Part shown: positions 1-8,656 of the stretch, piece by piece
Layout: each line of letters begins with the position of its first letter
Numbering within the stretch: position 1 is the first letter of the stretch
DNA from: Lentisphaerae bacterium GWF2_57_35
GTDB lineage: Bacteria; Verrucomicrobiota; Kiritimatiellia; CAIQIC01; GWF2-57-35
Direction of reading: 5' to 3'
NCBI GenBank assembly: GCA_001804865.1
Contig: MHBK01000035.1
Span: 87,512-151,511, forward strand
Length of the DNA: 64,000 nucleotides
Position numbers and translations under genes: made by a program
Notes under the pieces: generated by a model
What the model saw: only the letters and a program-made list of their open reading frames with translations
What the model was told of the DNA's origin: nothing
The model's database searches: none

Positions 1-1790
1 TCGAATGCCGACTCGTCAGGCCGCGGTTTAACGGTCAGGAAGAACGCCGGTCCCTTGTTGAATTGTACGTGCGCATTCCACATTTCCTCCGCGCCGAAAG
101 AAAGAATGGCCTTGGACAGGAATTCGGATTTCTCGCCGGTCAACGGCAGAAGCAACCGATACGGTTCCGGCAGGAACTGCAACCGCAAGGACGAAAAGCG
201 CCAGGGCGCGGCGCACAGAACCAGGCGGGATGCATGGGTCGGAAAATCGAACTGGATGGCCTGCAAGCACGCCAGCCATTCCGCGCGGGCGGAACACTGC
301 AATTCGTCGTGCTTCAAGCGCAGGCTGATTTCGTCCAATCCCCGGGTGGGATGGCCGACGGTCAGATTCATCTCGCCGCTGCCTCGTCCTGCCAGCGCGC
401 CTGAAACGCCGGCGGCAAAAAGCGTGCCGTTGGTGCGTGAAATCCTATAACCCGGTGCGAGATAAAAAGAGATTCGCGCAGCCCCGGCAATATCCGTGGG
501 CAATCCGATCAATCGGAAGGTATTCATGCTCTCGCGCACAACCTGAGGAAACGCCAGCTCCCAGGCTTTCGGAGGCTCTTCAGCCACGGAAGGGATAGAC
601 GCCGTCGATTCTTCCGCCGGTTGGATTGGAACACTCGTTTCGGGCGTTTCCGGTACGACCGGCACGTCGACAGGAGTGGTCTCGGCGACCGGCGACGGCC
701 CATTCGACGCCACGGGCTCGACGGCCGGCGATTCCGGCGAGGGAGGCGTTTCGCGTTGAAGGTCCGGCAGCCGCCAAACCGCCGCCGCGGCGGCCAGCAA
801 AAGACCGGCCAGCGCCAGTCCGGGTTTCGCGCTTTTATGGACCTGGGTGGAATCTTCCGGCGCGTCCAGCGTCCGGCGATGCCCGCCTGCCTTCGCTGCC
901 ATTCCGGTTTGTTGCACCACTCCAAAAGATACGGCCGTTGGCTCCACGCTGGCGGACGCGGACGGTTCGCTCCAATCGGGCCGTTCGCCGGATACGGCGC
1001 AACGCACCCACGGATTGCTCTCGTCGATCGCCGGCCGTTCCAACGGACCGGTAAGATCGAGGATGAACGCATCGGCTTGTTTGCGGACCTTCGGCAAAAA
1101 ATCGGCCGTCGGCAGACAACAACGCCACAAGCATTCGACGCCTTGGGGCAAAGCGGTGCAGTAGGTGCTGAACGTGGCCTGCCACCGCAGCGCGGGGGGC
1201 AACAAATCGATGGCTTCGGTCAAGAGCGGCAGCAGCTCCAGACCCGGTTGAAAAATCAGATATACGGCCCGACGCGGCTGCTCGACGAACGAGTTTGCCA
1301 GCACGCCGGCCCAACCGGCCCAACCCGTGAGCTTTTCCCAGGCGTTTGCCCGGTACGTCAAGGGCTCGACCGCTGCACCCAGCCAGGGGCTGAACGGCAG
1401 GATCGCCGGCTCCTGCGTCCATTCGCATCGCATGAGATGCGGGATTTGCAGCACCCGCGCGGGCCCCTGAGGCACGCGATGTTCAGGCGACAAAACAAGG
1501 TGATGAGCCAGCATGTTGGTCCGGCCCGAATAGTCGGCGCCATAGGCCGAGACTCGCGAAACGACGGAGAACGGCTTATCCATGCGCGTGACGATGGCGT
1601 GAGCGAACAGCACCGGGTTCAACGCTTCCTGCCGGTCGCCGGGCGGAAACAAATGCCGGTAGGAGCTAAGCGATTCGCAGGTCAGGATCAACGGCTTCGG
1701 TATGCCCTCGGTATAGGCCGCCGTACAAAATCCCGACCGGCCGGCGGCCAAACCTTTGGGAACGGACGTGTATATAAGCTCAGCAATCAA
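1..1790 (-). CDS. GTPase-associated protein 1 (GAP1-N1 type), partial at left edge
   Basis: An open frame runs from 1790 to the window edge without a stop, so the C-terminus is missing. The N-terminus reads MIAELIYTSVPKG, followed by GRSGFCTAAYTEG, SSYRHLFPPGD and SGRTNMLAHHLVL, the conserved blocks of the GAP1-N1 domain found beside TRAFAC 'double-GTPase' genes. After about 260 residues comes a single membrane segment (LALAGLLLAAAAAVW) and then a Pro/Glu-rich linker, so the remainder probably lies across the membrane. The chosen start is TTG at 1790, which overlaps the stop of the upstream GTPase gene; a GGAG lies 7 nt ahead of it. The neighbours are its presumed GTPase and a PATAN protein. 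Function in vivo is unknown; a role in GTPase-driven conflict or signalling is inferred from the family. Confidence 0.8.
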   Translation of the reverse strand, partial: MIAELIYTSVPKGLAAGRSGFCTAAYTEGIPKPLILTCESLSSYRHLFPPGDRQEALNPVLFAHAIVTRMDKPFSVVSRVSAYGADYSGRTNMLAHHLVLSPEHRVPQGPARVLQIPHLMRCEWTQEPAILPFSPWLGAAVEPLTYRANAWEKLTGWAGWAGVLANSFVEQPRRAVYLIFQPGLELLPLLTEAIDLLPPALRWQATFSTYCTALPQGVECLWRCCLPTADFLPKVRKQADAFILDLTGPLERPAIDESNPWVRCAVSGERPDWSEPSASASVEPTAVSFGVVQQTGMAAKAGGHRRTLDAPEDSTQVHKSAKPGLALAGLLLAAAAAVWRLPDLQRETPPSPESPAVEPVASNGPSPVAETTPVDVPVVPETPETSVPIQPAEESTASIPSVAEEPPKAWELAFPQVVRESMNTFRLIGLPTDIAGAARISFYLAPGYRISRTNGTLFAAGVSGALAGRGSGEMNLTVGHPTRGLDEISLRLKHDELQCSARAEWLACLQAIQFDFPTHASRLVLCAAPWRFSSLRLQFLPEPYRLLLPLTGEKSEFLSKAILSFGAEEMWNAHVQFNKGPAFFLTVKPRPDESAF

Positions 1791-3810
1791 GATCGAGCTC
1801 CAGGGTGCTGCCGATCGCATTGGTTGTGGGCGCCTCCGGAACTCGGAACAGCACGCCGGAGCGCGGGCATTGCAGGCAAAAGCCGCTCAGCGTATCCGGC
1901 AGGCGTACGGGATGGCCCGTGCCGGGTTGTTTGAAGGTTATGTAGCGTCCGTCGTATTCGTATTGATCCGGCAGCGAATGGCGGGTGTCCATGGTCTTGA
2001 CGGACGGCACGATCCCCGCCCGGGCCAGCATATACAAAAACGGCACCTCCACCCACTGGGGCTGGATGTCGCCGGTCTTGACCTGCAGCAACGAGTTGCG
2101 CGATTCCGGGCTGTGCCCCAGGGCGCTGTTGGGCAGGTAAACCACATGCTCGGCAAAAGATTCCACGGCGCCGATCAAGTCGGGCAGGCGTTCGTTCAAC
2201 AGCGTTCGCGTCAGATACGACACCTGCGCGATCTCGGCCAGGTTGAGCACATTGGCATTGGCCGCTTCGCTCCACACCCAGGGCGACGATTCCAGCGGAA
2301 TGAAACCCGACAACACATCCGCCTTCGACATGGCGAAGATAAATGTGCGCTGGTAGCGCTCGCCGGATTTAAGGCCCAGATGCCGGCGCAAGCGGTCCAT
2401 GATTTCCGTGAGGATTACGTCCTGCCGCTGAATGAGGGATTCCTCCTTCAGTTGGTAATCCTTGCCGGTGGCGATGGCGCGCAGCCGGGGATCCTTGGTG
2501 GGATCGAATAAAAACAGCAGTTGCTGGGCATGGGCGAGATGGCGGGTGCCGGGATTCATCTCGCTGTCCTGGCCGGGCTGAAAATGCTCCCCGGCATTGT
2601 CGTAGACCACCAGCATGAAGTTGCCCGGATGCCGGCCCTCCGGCTGCCCTTCCCGTTCGTCGCCGGGCTGGAGCATGAAAAAGCTGGGCAAGGGCAGCGA
2701 CACCGAAACGCGATTCATCAGCACTTCCCGGTACAAATGCCCCCGCATTTCCGTCTTGTCCAACTGGCGGATGTGCGATTGATCGCCATGAAGGAAAAGC
2801 CGGTCCTCATATTCGTTGAGCCAGTGATTCGTCGTGGCATCGGCATCCTTGAAGCTTGTCTTGAAAAACTTGGGCAGAATGCTGCGAAGGATCCAGCACA
2901 TGCTGGTAAGGAAATAGGACTTGCCGCTGCTGGGCACGCCGAAGATGGAAAAGAACACCGGCGGCAGGGACAAAAGCGCGTCCGGAAGCCGCATGTGGCA
3001 ATTGGGGCAGGCGCTCTCCCGGCAGACGGTCTTTTTGGGATCCAACGCATGCCCGTCGTGGGTGAAATGCTGGGGCAGAAACCGCATCGACTCCGCCTCG
3101 CCCAGCATCGGATCGCCCACGAGATCGGGATGGGCGGCAATCGACAGCAAGTCCTCCACGTCGATCCGCGTCCAGCAAAAGGGGCAGATCATTTTGTCGC
3201 GAAGCGCCCGGGATGTCTTCGCAAGTCCTTCGGCCTTTGACCTCGGCTCGTCGGCGGGATGCCGCTCGAGCTGCATGGCCTTTTCGAATTCGGGAATGGA
3301 GGTCCGCAGTTCGAACAAATGGCTTCGCAGCGAGTCTCCGATGCGCCAAACCTCGTCGTGAAGCGCAATCTCGCCTTTCCGCGCCGCAGCCAGCAGCGTT
3401 CGGGCGTCGACAGGCCCGATGTCGTTGTCTTCATGGCGATAAAACCATTCCGCGGCCGGCGCCGACTCGGTATTTACGGTGCTGGGGGGCAAATCCTTGC
3501 CCACCTCGCCATAGTATAAGCGAAACACCGTATGCCCAACCTGCAAACGGGTGGAGTCCTTCGCGGAACGGCGCACCAGGACCCGTCGCACCGGCTCGTC
3601 GTTCAGCAAAGTGCCGTGGGCGCTGTCGAGATCCTCGATCACCAGGCGGCGGCCCCGCTCCGACAGCCGAGCGTGACGGGGCGATACGGTCTTGTCCGAT
3701 ATGGCGATCCCGCATTCTTCGTTGCGTCCAATGACGACGGGAAACGAGGTGAGTTTGAATGGGGTATCGGACTCGATCAACGGAATCAGTTGCCAGACTT
3801 TTTGGGACAT
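1780..3810 (-). CDS. FHA + GYF-like + double-GTPase-2-type P-loop protein
   Basis: This 676-residue multidomain protein begins with an FHA domain (about 5-105: VVIGRNEECGI, SPRHARL, DSAHGTLLND), which binds phosphothreonine. A GYF_2-like module follows (about 120-165: EWFYRHEDNDIGPV). Two cysteine knuckles come next (CPFC near 207 and CPNC near 268). The P-loop GVPSSGKS lies at about 291-298 and starts a TRAFAC-like GTPase region of the 'double-GTPase 2' type. The Zn-knuckle/P-loop order and the GAP1-N1 neighbour both support that family. A GGAG sits before the ATG. The gene lies 13 bp downstream of the PATAN gene and overlaps the GAP1 start, so all three are probably one operon. FHA suggests control by a Ser/Thr kinase, which is not in this window. 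Confidence 0.75.
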   Translation of the reverse strand: MSQKVWQLIPLIESDTPFKLTSFPVVIGRNEECGIAISDKTVSPRHARLSERGRRLVIEDLDSAHGTLLNDEPVRRVLVRRSAKDSTRLQVGHTVFRLYYGEVGKDLPPSTVNTESAPAAEWFYRHEDNDIGPVDARTLLAAARKGEIALHDEVWRIGDSLRSHLFELRTSIPEFEKAMQLERHPADEPRSKAEGLAKTSRALRDKMICPFCWTRIDVEDLLSIAAHPDLVGDPMLGEAESMRFLPQHFTHDGHALDPKKTVCRESACPNCHMRLPDALLSLPPVFFSIFGVPSSGKSYFLTSMCWILRSILPKFFKTSFKDADATTNHWLNEYEDRLFLHGDQSHIRQLDKTEMRGHLYREVLMNRVSVSLPLPSFFMLQPGDEREGQPEGRHPGNFMLVVYDNAGEHFQPGQDSEMNPGTRHLAHAQQLLFLFDPTKDPRLRAIATGKDYQLKEESLIQRQDVILTEIMDRLRRHLGLKSGERYQRTFIFAMSKADVLSGFIPLESSPWVWSEAANANVLNLAEIAQVSYLTRTLLNERLPDLIGAVESFAEHVVYLPNSALGHSPESRNSLLQVKTGDIQPQWVEVPFLYMLARAGIVPSVKTMDTRHSLPDQYEYDGRYITFKQPGTGHPVRLPDTLSGFCLQCPRSGVLFRVPEAPTTNAIGSTLELDLDC

Positions 3811-3823
3811 GCCGTATCTCCGT

Positions 3824-5371
3824 TCATTTGCAGCGCACCGCCAACCCTTTCAGGACCTTCAATACATGGGCAAGCCCACGCCGTACGTGCGACCACGAAT
3901 CCGCCATGGCGATGATGCAGTCGTGAGCCACGGTGACGCGGCCTTCGTACGCCAGGCCCCAGTTCAACGAAATAGAGTAGAGCTTAAGATCCGACGTCAT
4001 CAAGATCACCGCCGGATGCCCCAGCGCCGCCTCCCGCCGCAAGGTCAAATCGGATTTCTGGGGCTCCGTCCAAACCGCGCAGGGATAATCGCTCAAAATA
4101 TCCGCCGGCTGATCGTCGAGATCGCCCACGAACCAGATCGAACCGTCCGCATCGTTTTCCACCCGTATCGCCGGGCGGGCGCCGGCCGCAAACCGGTCGA
4201 TTTGAAATCGTTCCCCCCAGGGCGCCATCATGCAAATCAAAAATTCCAGACTGCCGCGCAGCGCCACCACCCGTTGTCCCGGATTCAAATCGAGATAGGA
4301 AGACAATTCATTGGGCGTCATCCAGTCCAATGGCAATTGGCCTTCGCCGGACTGTTCGAGTTGCTCGATAAGCGACGAGGGAAGGACGGACCATTGCGCC
4401 CTGAACATCTGGAAGGAGGACGCGCCTTGGAATCGGTCGGGGCTTTCCCGGTGCGAGGAGGAGCCCCACGTACCGGCCGCCAGCGCCGCGGCCAGGTCCT
4501 CTTTTTCAAACCCCTGCGACAGGCTCTCCGCCGGCTCCGTCGCGGCGGCTTTTGCCGGTTGAGCGAAGGTGGGTTCCTGCGACGACGACTCGTCGCAGCC
4601 GACGGCGTAATCCAGCAGCAGCTTGTCCGTCATGCATTGAATATTGCGGCGGCCCGGCAGCCAGCAGCAGGAATACACCTCAATGGTCCCGTCCTTCAAG
4701 CCCAGCAGATCTATCACGGCCGCATCCCCGGCCTGGCCGCCGGTCACGGCAAAATGAAGAATGCCGTTTTGAAAAAACAGACGCCCATCCACCCAAGGCG
4801 ATTGCGCGTTTTTACGTCCATGAATCGCGACGTTGCTGCCCCGTTCGCTCATGGTCAGCAACTGCAAGATATTGCTCACCGCCACATCCTCGATGCGCAG
4901 GCTCATCAGCGGTTGCTTGAGCGCCGCACTTATGTTTTGAATGCGGCTCCAGTTTTCGGCCGCCTTCTGGGAAGCGGAGAGCACGGCATCCAATCGAATC
5001 CAGGGACCTTTTTCGAACGGTTCCGGCAATTCCTCCGACGACCAAAGGCCTATAACCACCGCGTGTTCCTTGATGCGCCCCCACATCGCCGGTTGCTCGT
5101 CGGAAGACGTGGCGGGTTCGGCCCGCAAGTCGTGGAGCAATAAGCCTTCAGGCGCCAAACGGGATAAAACCGGCTTCAATTTGTCGGGGCTGGGAACATA
5201 GCCGACGCGAAGGTTGGGATGCTGGGTTTTGAAGAACTGGGCGAACTCATTCCACAAGACCTGATCGTCCGTGCACAATAGAACATCGTAAAAGGCCGAT
5301 AATTTCTTGTTAGTCGGATTATGTGCCAGCGGATCGCTCATTTTTATTGCTGTCTGAATTATCGGATTCAT
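3824..5371 (-). CDS. Receiver-like + PATAN (DUF4388) domain protein
   Basis: This 515-residue protein is first in the minus-strand GTPase operon. The N-terminal ~130 residues look like a degenerate response-regulator receiver fold (FYDVLLCTDDQVLWNEFAQ, EGLLLHDLRAEP). Residues ~148-240 match a PATAN/DUF4388 domain (ISAALKQPLMSLRIEDVAV, NILQLLTMSERGSNVAIHG, GRLFFQNGILHFA), a module often coupled to two-component or GTPase signalling. A low-complexity linker precedes a C-terminal alpha/beta region (~350-515) that I cannot assign. Two starts are possible: ATG 5371, or ATG 5341 (MSDPLAHN); neither has a clear Shine-Dalgarno sequence. It may supply regulatory input to the FHA GTPase; that is inference. 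Confidence 0.65.
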   Translation of the reverse strand: MNPIIQTAIKMSDPLAHNPTNKKLSAFYDVLLCTDDQVLWNEFAQFFKTQHPNLRVGYVPSPDKLKPVLSRLAPEGLLLHDLRAEPATSSDEQPAMWGRIKEHAVVIGLWSSEELPEPFEKGPWIRLDAVLSASQKAAENWSRIQNISAALKQPLMSLRIEDVAVSNILQLLTMSERGSNVAIHGRKNAQSPWVDGRLFFQNGILHFAVTGGQAGDAAVIDLLGLKDGTIEVYSCCWLPGRRNIQCMTDKLLLDYAVGCDESSSQEPTFAQPAKAAATEPAESLSQGFEKEDLAAALAAGTWGSSSHRESPDRFQGASSFQMFRAQWSVLPSSLIEQLEQSGEGQLPLDWMTPNELSSYLDLNPGQRVVALRGSLEFLICMMAPWGERFQIDRFAAGARPAIRVENDADGSIWFVGDLDDQPADILSDYPCAVWTEPQKSDLTLRREAALGHPAVILMTSDLKLYSISLNWGLAYEGRVTVAHDCIIAMADSWSHVRRGLAHVLKVLKGLAVRCK

Positions 5372-5751
5372 AGGATGAGATCAACTGCATTTCGTCGCCA
5401 TCCCTTAGTTATTTTCTTTCTGAGGTTCTGATCCTTTAAGCAAAAGCCGTTCCAAGAACGGGTAAATTAGCGGTAAATCCGCCGGGAGCCTTCGTTCCAG
5501 GAGCTGAACTACGAACTAATTCGGCAGGCTGCAGAGGCCTGCATCCCCTTCGGACGCGATCCTGCCAAAGCCGGTCTGCATAACCGGCCGGAAATGTCCT
5601 CATGATGCAGGCCGATTCTGCGAACCAGCGATTTTTGTCAGGTTTCCAGCGCTGACCTCAAATCCAGCTTGCGCTTTCGCAAATATGCGAGATTTATTTC
5701 GGCGCGTATTTCGGGTATATTTGCGGCGGTTGAGCGGGTATAGTGATCGGC
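5372..5751. other. Intergenic region, divergent promoter zone
   Basis: About 380 bp lie between the minus-strand GTPase operon and the plus-strand secreted protein. No ORF is convincing. It must hold the promoters of both divergent units. It contains several short GC-rich inverted repeats (for example TGCAGAGGCCTGCA near 5529) and an AT-rich stretch near 5690-5725, but I cannot assign a defined promoter. Confidence 0.4.
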
Positions 5752-6477
5752 ATGAACAAATTTTGCCTTTGTTTTGCCTGGATTTTCTTGCTCGGCGTCC
5801 TCTCCGGGTTGGCCCAAGAAGACCCGGCGTGGAGCCCGGCGGAGCGCGCCTTTTTAGAAGCCTCGGAACAAGTCGACGCCCATCCCTCCGATATGCAGGC
5901 CATGAAAACCCTGACGCAAGTCTCCCAGCAATTGGTCAGTTATTACGTCAAGGAAGAATCCAACATCGATCCTTACAATCTGGATGCCCGCTTGAGGTGG
6001 TATCAAAAGGCGTTGCGAACCAACAACCAGCTTTTTGACCGCACCTACGATCAGAAAATCACCGAACTCAAACGCAAAAAAAACACCGTTCTTCAGCAAA
6101 TCGAGCAAGCCGGCGCAGAAAAAGATACCTTGCGACGACTGCTGGCGCTGAACGAACTGGGAAATTATAAACCCTATGTTTCCGGCATCGGCGAGTTGGA
6201 AGACCAGACCGTGAAAGCGCTATTTGCCGATTATAAGGCGACAAAAGAGGGACCGCCCAAAATTGCCTTTCTCAAAGACAAATTGAGTTACGTCAAGACG
6301 GCCGTCGGCATCAAGTTTTTCGGTCTGGTCTATAACGATTTCAAGGCCGAGACGGCCGCCATGCTGAAAAACGGACACCCCCTGAAGGCGGGCGCCCAAG
6401 CGGACATGGCGCTGCAATTTTGGCCTACCGACAATTACTTTCGCGAAACGGCGCGAGAAACCCTGGAAAATTTCTAA
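5752..6477 (+). CDS. Exported protein of unknown function
   Basis: About 241 residues. The N-terminus (MNKFCLCFAWIFLLGVLSGLAQ) is a clear Sec signal peptide. The mature part is highly charged and helical, with coiled-coil-like stretches (ITELKRKKNTVLQQIEQAGAEKDTLRRLL) and TPR-like helix spacing, but I recognise no family. ATG 5752 is preferred over an in-frame GTG at 5743 because it gives a compact signal peptide. It is monocistronic: the downstream gene is convergent, with a 59 bp gap. Confidence 0.6.
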   Translation: MNKFCLCFAWIFLLGVLSGLAQEDPAWSPAERAFLEASEQVDAHPSDMQAMKTLTQVSQQLVSYYVKEESNIDPYNLDARLRWYQKALRTNNQLFDRTYDQKITELKRKKNTVLQQIEQAGAEKDTLRRLLALNELGNYKPYVSGIGELEDQTVKALFADYKATKEGPPKIAFLKDKLSYVKTAVGIKFFGLVYNDFKAETAAMLKNGHPLKAGAQADMALQFWPTDNYFRETARETLENF

Positions 6478-6536
6478 ACGCGTCGCGGCTTAGCCGGAGG
6501 CTTCGCCCGGTCTTTTATACCCATCCTCCACGGACG

Positions 6537-6941
6537 TCAGATCATGAACGAATGGCAGGTGTCCGCGCAACGACGGCATACTTCTGCGCAAATCCGGCAA
6601 TGATCCATGTGGGCGGAATGCTTATCGCATTCGGACGCACAGCTCTCGCAAGCCGTACGACAAGCTTGCACCAAGGCCCTCAAAATTTCCGGATCGACTT
6701 CAGTCTGGCGCGAGGACGCCCGGGCTGTGGTCTGGCAAATATCGGTGCAGTCGATGCAGGTGCGTATGCAGCGGACCACGTTATTGACGTCTTTTTCGCC
6801 CAAACAGGCATCGGCGCAGGTATTGCACGCTTCCGAACATTCATACAGCGTGTCGATCAGATTTTCGAGCGCATCCTGTTTGAAGATCGGCTTCTTCGGG
6901 TGAGCGCCGATCATTTGTGCTGTCGTGTCGTGATGATTCAT
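6537..6941 (-). CDS. Cysteine-rich four-helix-bundle copper-binding protein (DUF326/Csp-like)
   Basis: A 134-residue protein packed with CxxxC and CxxC spacings (ECSEACNTCADACLGEK, RCIRTCIDCTDICQTTA, CRTACESCASECDKHSAHMDHC, CAEVCRRCADTC). This is the signature of DUF326/YhjQ proteins, four-helix bundles that store Cu(I) through core cysteines in the Csp family. There is no signal peptide, so it is expected to be cytosolic (Csp3-like). The start MNHHDTTAQM at 6941 has AGGAAGG about 6 nt upstream; an in-frame extension to 7022 lacks that support. It is transcribed divergently from the YqjD-like gene. Copper binding is inferred from the family. Confidence 0.85.
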   Translation of the reverse strand: MNHHDTTAQMIGAHPKKPIFKQDALENLIDTLYECSEACNTCADACLGEKDVNNVVRCIRTCIDCTDICQTTARASSRQTEVDPEILRALVQACRTACESCASECDKHSAHMDHCRICAEVCRRCADTCHSFMI

Positions 6942-7211
6942 GGAAGCCTTCCTTTCAATATTTTTGTTTCTAAGCAGGAATAATCGTTTCAAGACTATAG
7001 TTGGAGAACATAGACGCACCACTCGGGGGAATGCGCAATATGACCGTCCATATTCCTGATGATAGAAAGAAAGCGCCTAGGCCTCGTCGGCGGTCCTACC
7101 TGCTGAAAATCGATGCAGGATATCAGAGAATCCCTCATGGCGACCCATCTGAGTCCGCATTAGCCTATATGCATAAACGACGAGAATAGCTGCAATCAGG
7201 AGGAAGCCATC

Positions 7212-7544
7212 ATGGAAACGACCACGCCCAGCGACGAAAAAATTAACGAGGCCTTGGAATTGTTGAATCAAGCGGTTAAGGAAAAGAAGACGGAAATTCG
7301 CAACCTGGTCTCCGAAAAATATGGAGAATTAAGCACCATGTTTTCTTCGGTCGGCGAAGAGGTGTCCGGACACATGCAGGGCGCTTCGGAAGCCCTAAGG
7401 GATATTCAAAACCGCAGCAAGGAGCGGGCAAAAGAACTGGCTGAGGAAATGGATCATCGAGTGCACGAAAGCCCATGGACTTCGTTGGGCTTTGCCGCTT
7501 TGGGCGCTCTTGTGATCGGATATGTACTCGGGCGGAAAGAATAA
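7212..7544 (+). CDS. YqjD/ElaB-type (DUF883) membrane-anchored protein
   Basis: A 110-residue protein: a long amphipathic helical region (METTTPSDEKINEALELLNQ, then heptad-like segments) ends in PWTSLGFAALGALVIGYVLGRKE. The C-terminal glycine-rich membrane helix with a GRxx tail is the hallmark of the DUF883 family, whose members tether ribosomes to the inner membrane in stationary phase in E. coli. An AGGAGG lies 7 nt before the ATG. The next gene starts 27 bp downstream and encodes another small membrane protein, matching the yqjD-yqjE arrangement of Proteobacteria. Confidence 0.75.
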   Translation: METTTPSDEKINEALELLNQAVKEKKTEIRNLVSEKYGELSTMFSSVGEEVSGHMQGASEALRDIQNRSKERAKELAEEMDHRVHESPWTSLGFAALGALVIGYVLGRKE

Positions 7545-7571
7545 CCGTCCGTCCCAACGAAAGGATTGTTC

Positions 7572-7964
7572 ATGTCATCGCCACTTAGATCCCTGCTCTT
7601 GTTCGCTGCGTTGGGCATCGCGAAGAAATACCGAAAACATATGGTCAATCTGGCCCAAATCGAGGGCGCGCTGTTATACATCAAAGGCATCGATGCAGCG
7701 CGCCGCTCCACGCTGGCGCTCATTGGCGCATTCTTTATCGCCAGTTTGCTGGCCCTCAGCTTTCTGTTGCTGCATATCGCCATTATTCTCAAACTGCCGT
7801 GGGATGCCGATCGGAAGCTAATCGCAGCGATCGTTTGCACCGCCGTCTATTTCGTATTGAGCCTTTTCGCCATTTTCATGGCCGGTCGGGAAAAATTTTG
7901 GATGAAGGCGGCTCACGGCAATGCCATCGTTCAAAAAGCGCTTCAACATCGCGCCCGGGAATAG
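7572..7964 (+). CDS. Small two-TM inner-membrane protein, YqjE-like
   Basis: 130 residues with two strong hydrophobic segments (LALIGAFFIASLLALSFLLL and AIVCTAVYFVLSLFAIFMAG) and basic ends. Position after the DUF883 gene and topology resemble phage-holin-superfamily YqjE proteins, though sequence similarity is weak. ATG 7572 has AAAGGA at proper spacing; an upstream TTG at 7566 is less likely. Function is unknown. Confidence 0.55.
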   Translation: MSSPLRSLLLFAALGIAKKYRKHMVNLAQIEGALLYIKGIDAARRSTLALIGAFFIASLLALSFLLLHIAIILKLPWDADRKLIAAIVCTAVYFVLSLFAIFMAGREKFWMKAAHGNAIVQKALQHRARE

Positions 7965-7977
7965 ATGACGGCATGAC

Positions 7978-7993
7978 AAAAGGGCTCTTTTGA
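7978..7993 (+). terminator. Possible weak terminator after the YqjE-like gene
   Basis: CAAAAG-GGCT-CTTTTG forms a 6-bp stem ending in T-rich sequence, 14 bp after the stop. The stem is short and AT-rich, so the call is weak. An AT-rich -10-like stretch (tatatataat, about 8041) lies downstream and may belong to the promoter of the next gene. Confidence 0.3.
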
Positions 7994-8194
7994 ACTTCTC
8001 ATACTTTTCGTTGCCGTACCTTCCAAAACGATTAGCTAAATATATATAATCGGGTCGACAAAGCTGTCGTATATTGCGCCATCAAACATGCAATTCGGGA
8101 ACAAAAGACCCTCAAGGATCTGATTTCTCACGATTCGGAGCGGTCCCATCCTGAGTTGCGCTAATACCAATAAATACAAGTACACGAGGTGAAC

Positions 8195-8545
8195 ATGAAC
8201 GAGCTGACTACGTTGTCGTGTGAAGTTTGCAATGCAGGAATTCAAGGCTCCAATCGGGATGAAATCGACGATTTCATGCTCCAGTTGCCCGGATGGGAAA
8301 TCATTCAGGTCAAGGGCATCAATCGGATACGGCGGAGCTTCTCTTTTGCCAATTTCAAGGAAGCGCTTTCCTTTACGGAGCGCCTCGGCTGCATAGCGGA
8401 CGAGGAATCGCATTATCCGGCTATTTTAACGGAATGGGGCAAGGTCACGGTGACTTGGTGGACACAAAAAGTGAAAGGGCTGCATGCCAACGACTTCATC
8501 ATGGCAGCCAAAACAGACGTGGAATACCTCTCGCCGTTGCGGTAG
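8195..8545 (+). CDS. phhB: Pterin-4a-carbinolamine dehydratase
   Basis: 116 residues of the PCD/DCoH family, which dehydrates 4a-hydroxytetrahydrobiopterin during pterin recycling. The diagnostic stretch is present: LPGWEIIQ, INRIRRSFSFANFKEALSFT, then EESHYPAILTEWGKVTVTWWTQKVKGL. The usual E-x-x-H-H is here E-S-H-Y, so one of the two adjacent histidines is Tyr, a substitution that needs checking. GAGG lies 5 nt before ATG 8195; an in-frame GTG sits at 8189. No aromatic amino acid hydroxylase is seen nearby, so the partner is unknown; Moco-related roles are known for some stand-alone family members. Confidence 0.85.
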   Translation: MNELTTLSCEVCNAGIQGSNRDEIDDFMLQLPGWEIIQVKGINRIRRSFSFANFKEALSFTERLGCIADEESHYPAILTEWGKVTVTWWTQKVKGLHANDFIMAAKTDVEYLSPLR

Positions 8546-8553
8546 AATCCATG

Positions 8554-8591
8554 CCGAGCCGCGTTAGCATCGGACCTCTAACGCGGCTCGG
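8554..8591. terminator. Bidirectional terminator-like hairpin
   Basis: CCGAGCCGCGTTAG pairs perfectly with CTAACGCGGCTCGG (14 bp, 10-nt loop) between the convergent dehydratase and AsmA-like genes. There is no T-run on either side, so it may be a 3'-end stabiliser or REP-like element rather than an intrinsic terminator. Confidence 0.55.
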
Positions 8592-8656
8592 TCGGGCCCA
8601 GGGATAATGAACGGGGCCAGGCGGCTCCAGATTTTTTTCGGATCGCAGGTTCTAGC

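Noticed and set aside
621..1934. 437-codon plus-strand ORF opposite the GAP1 gene
   Set aside because: Its translation is Arg-rich and motif-free; the minus-strand frame matches GAP1-N1 throughout.
7001..7189. 62-residue plus-strand ORF in the DUF326/YqjD divergent region
   Set aside because: It starts at TTG or at an ATG with poor SD spacing, has odd composition and no recognisable motif; the space is needed for two divergent promoters.
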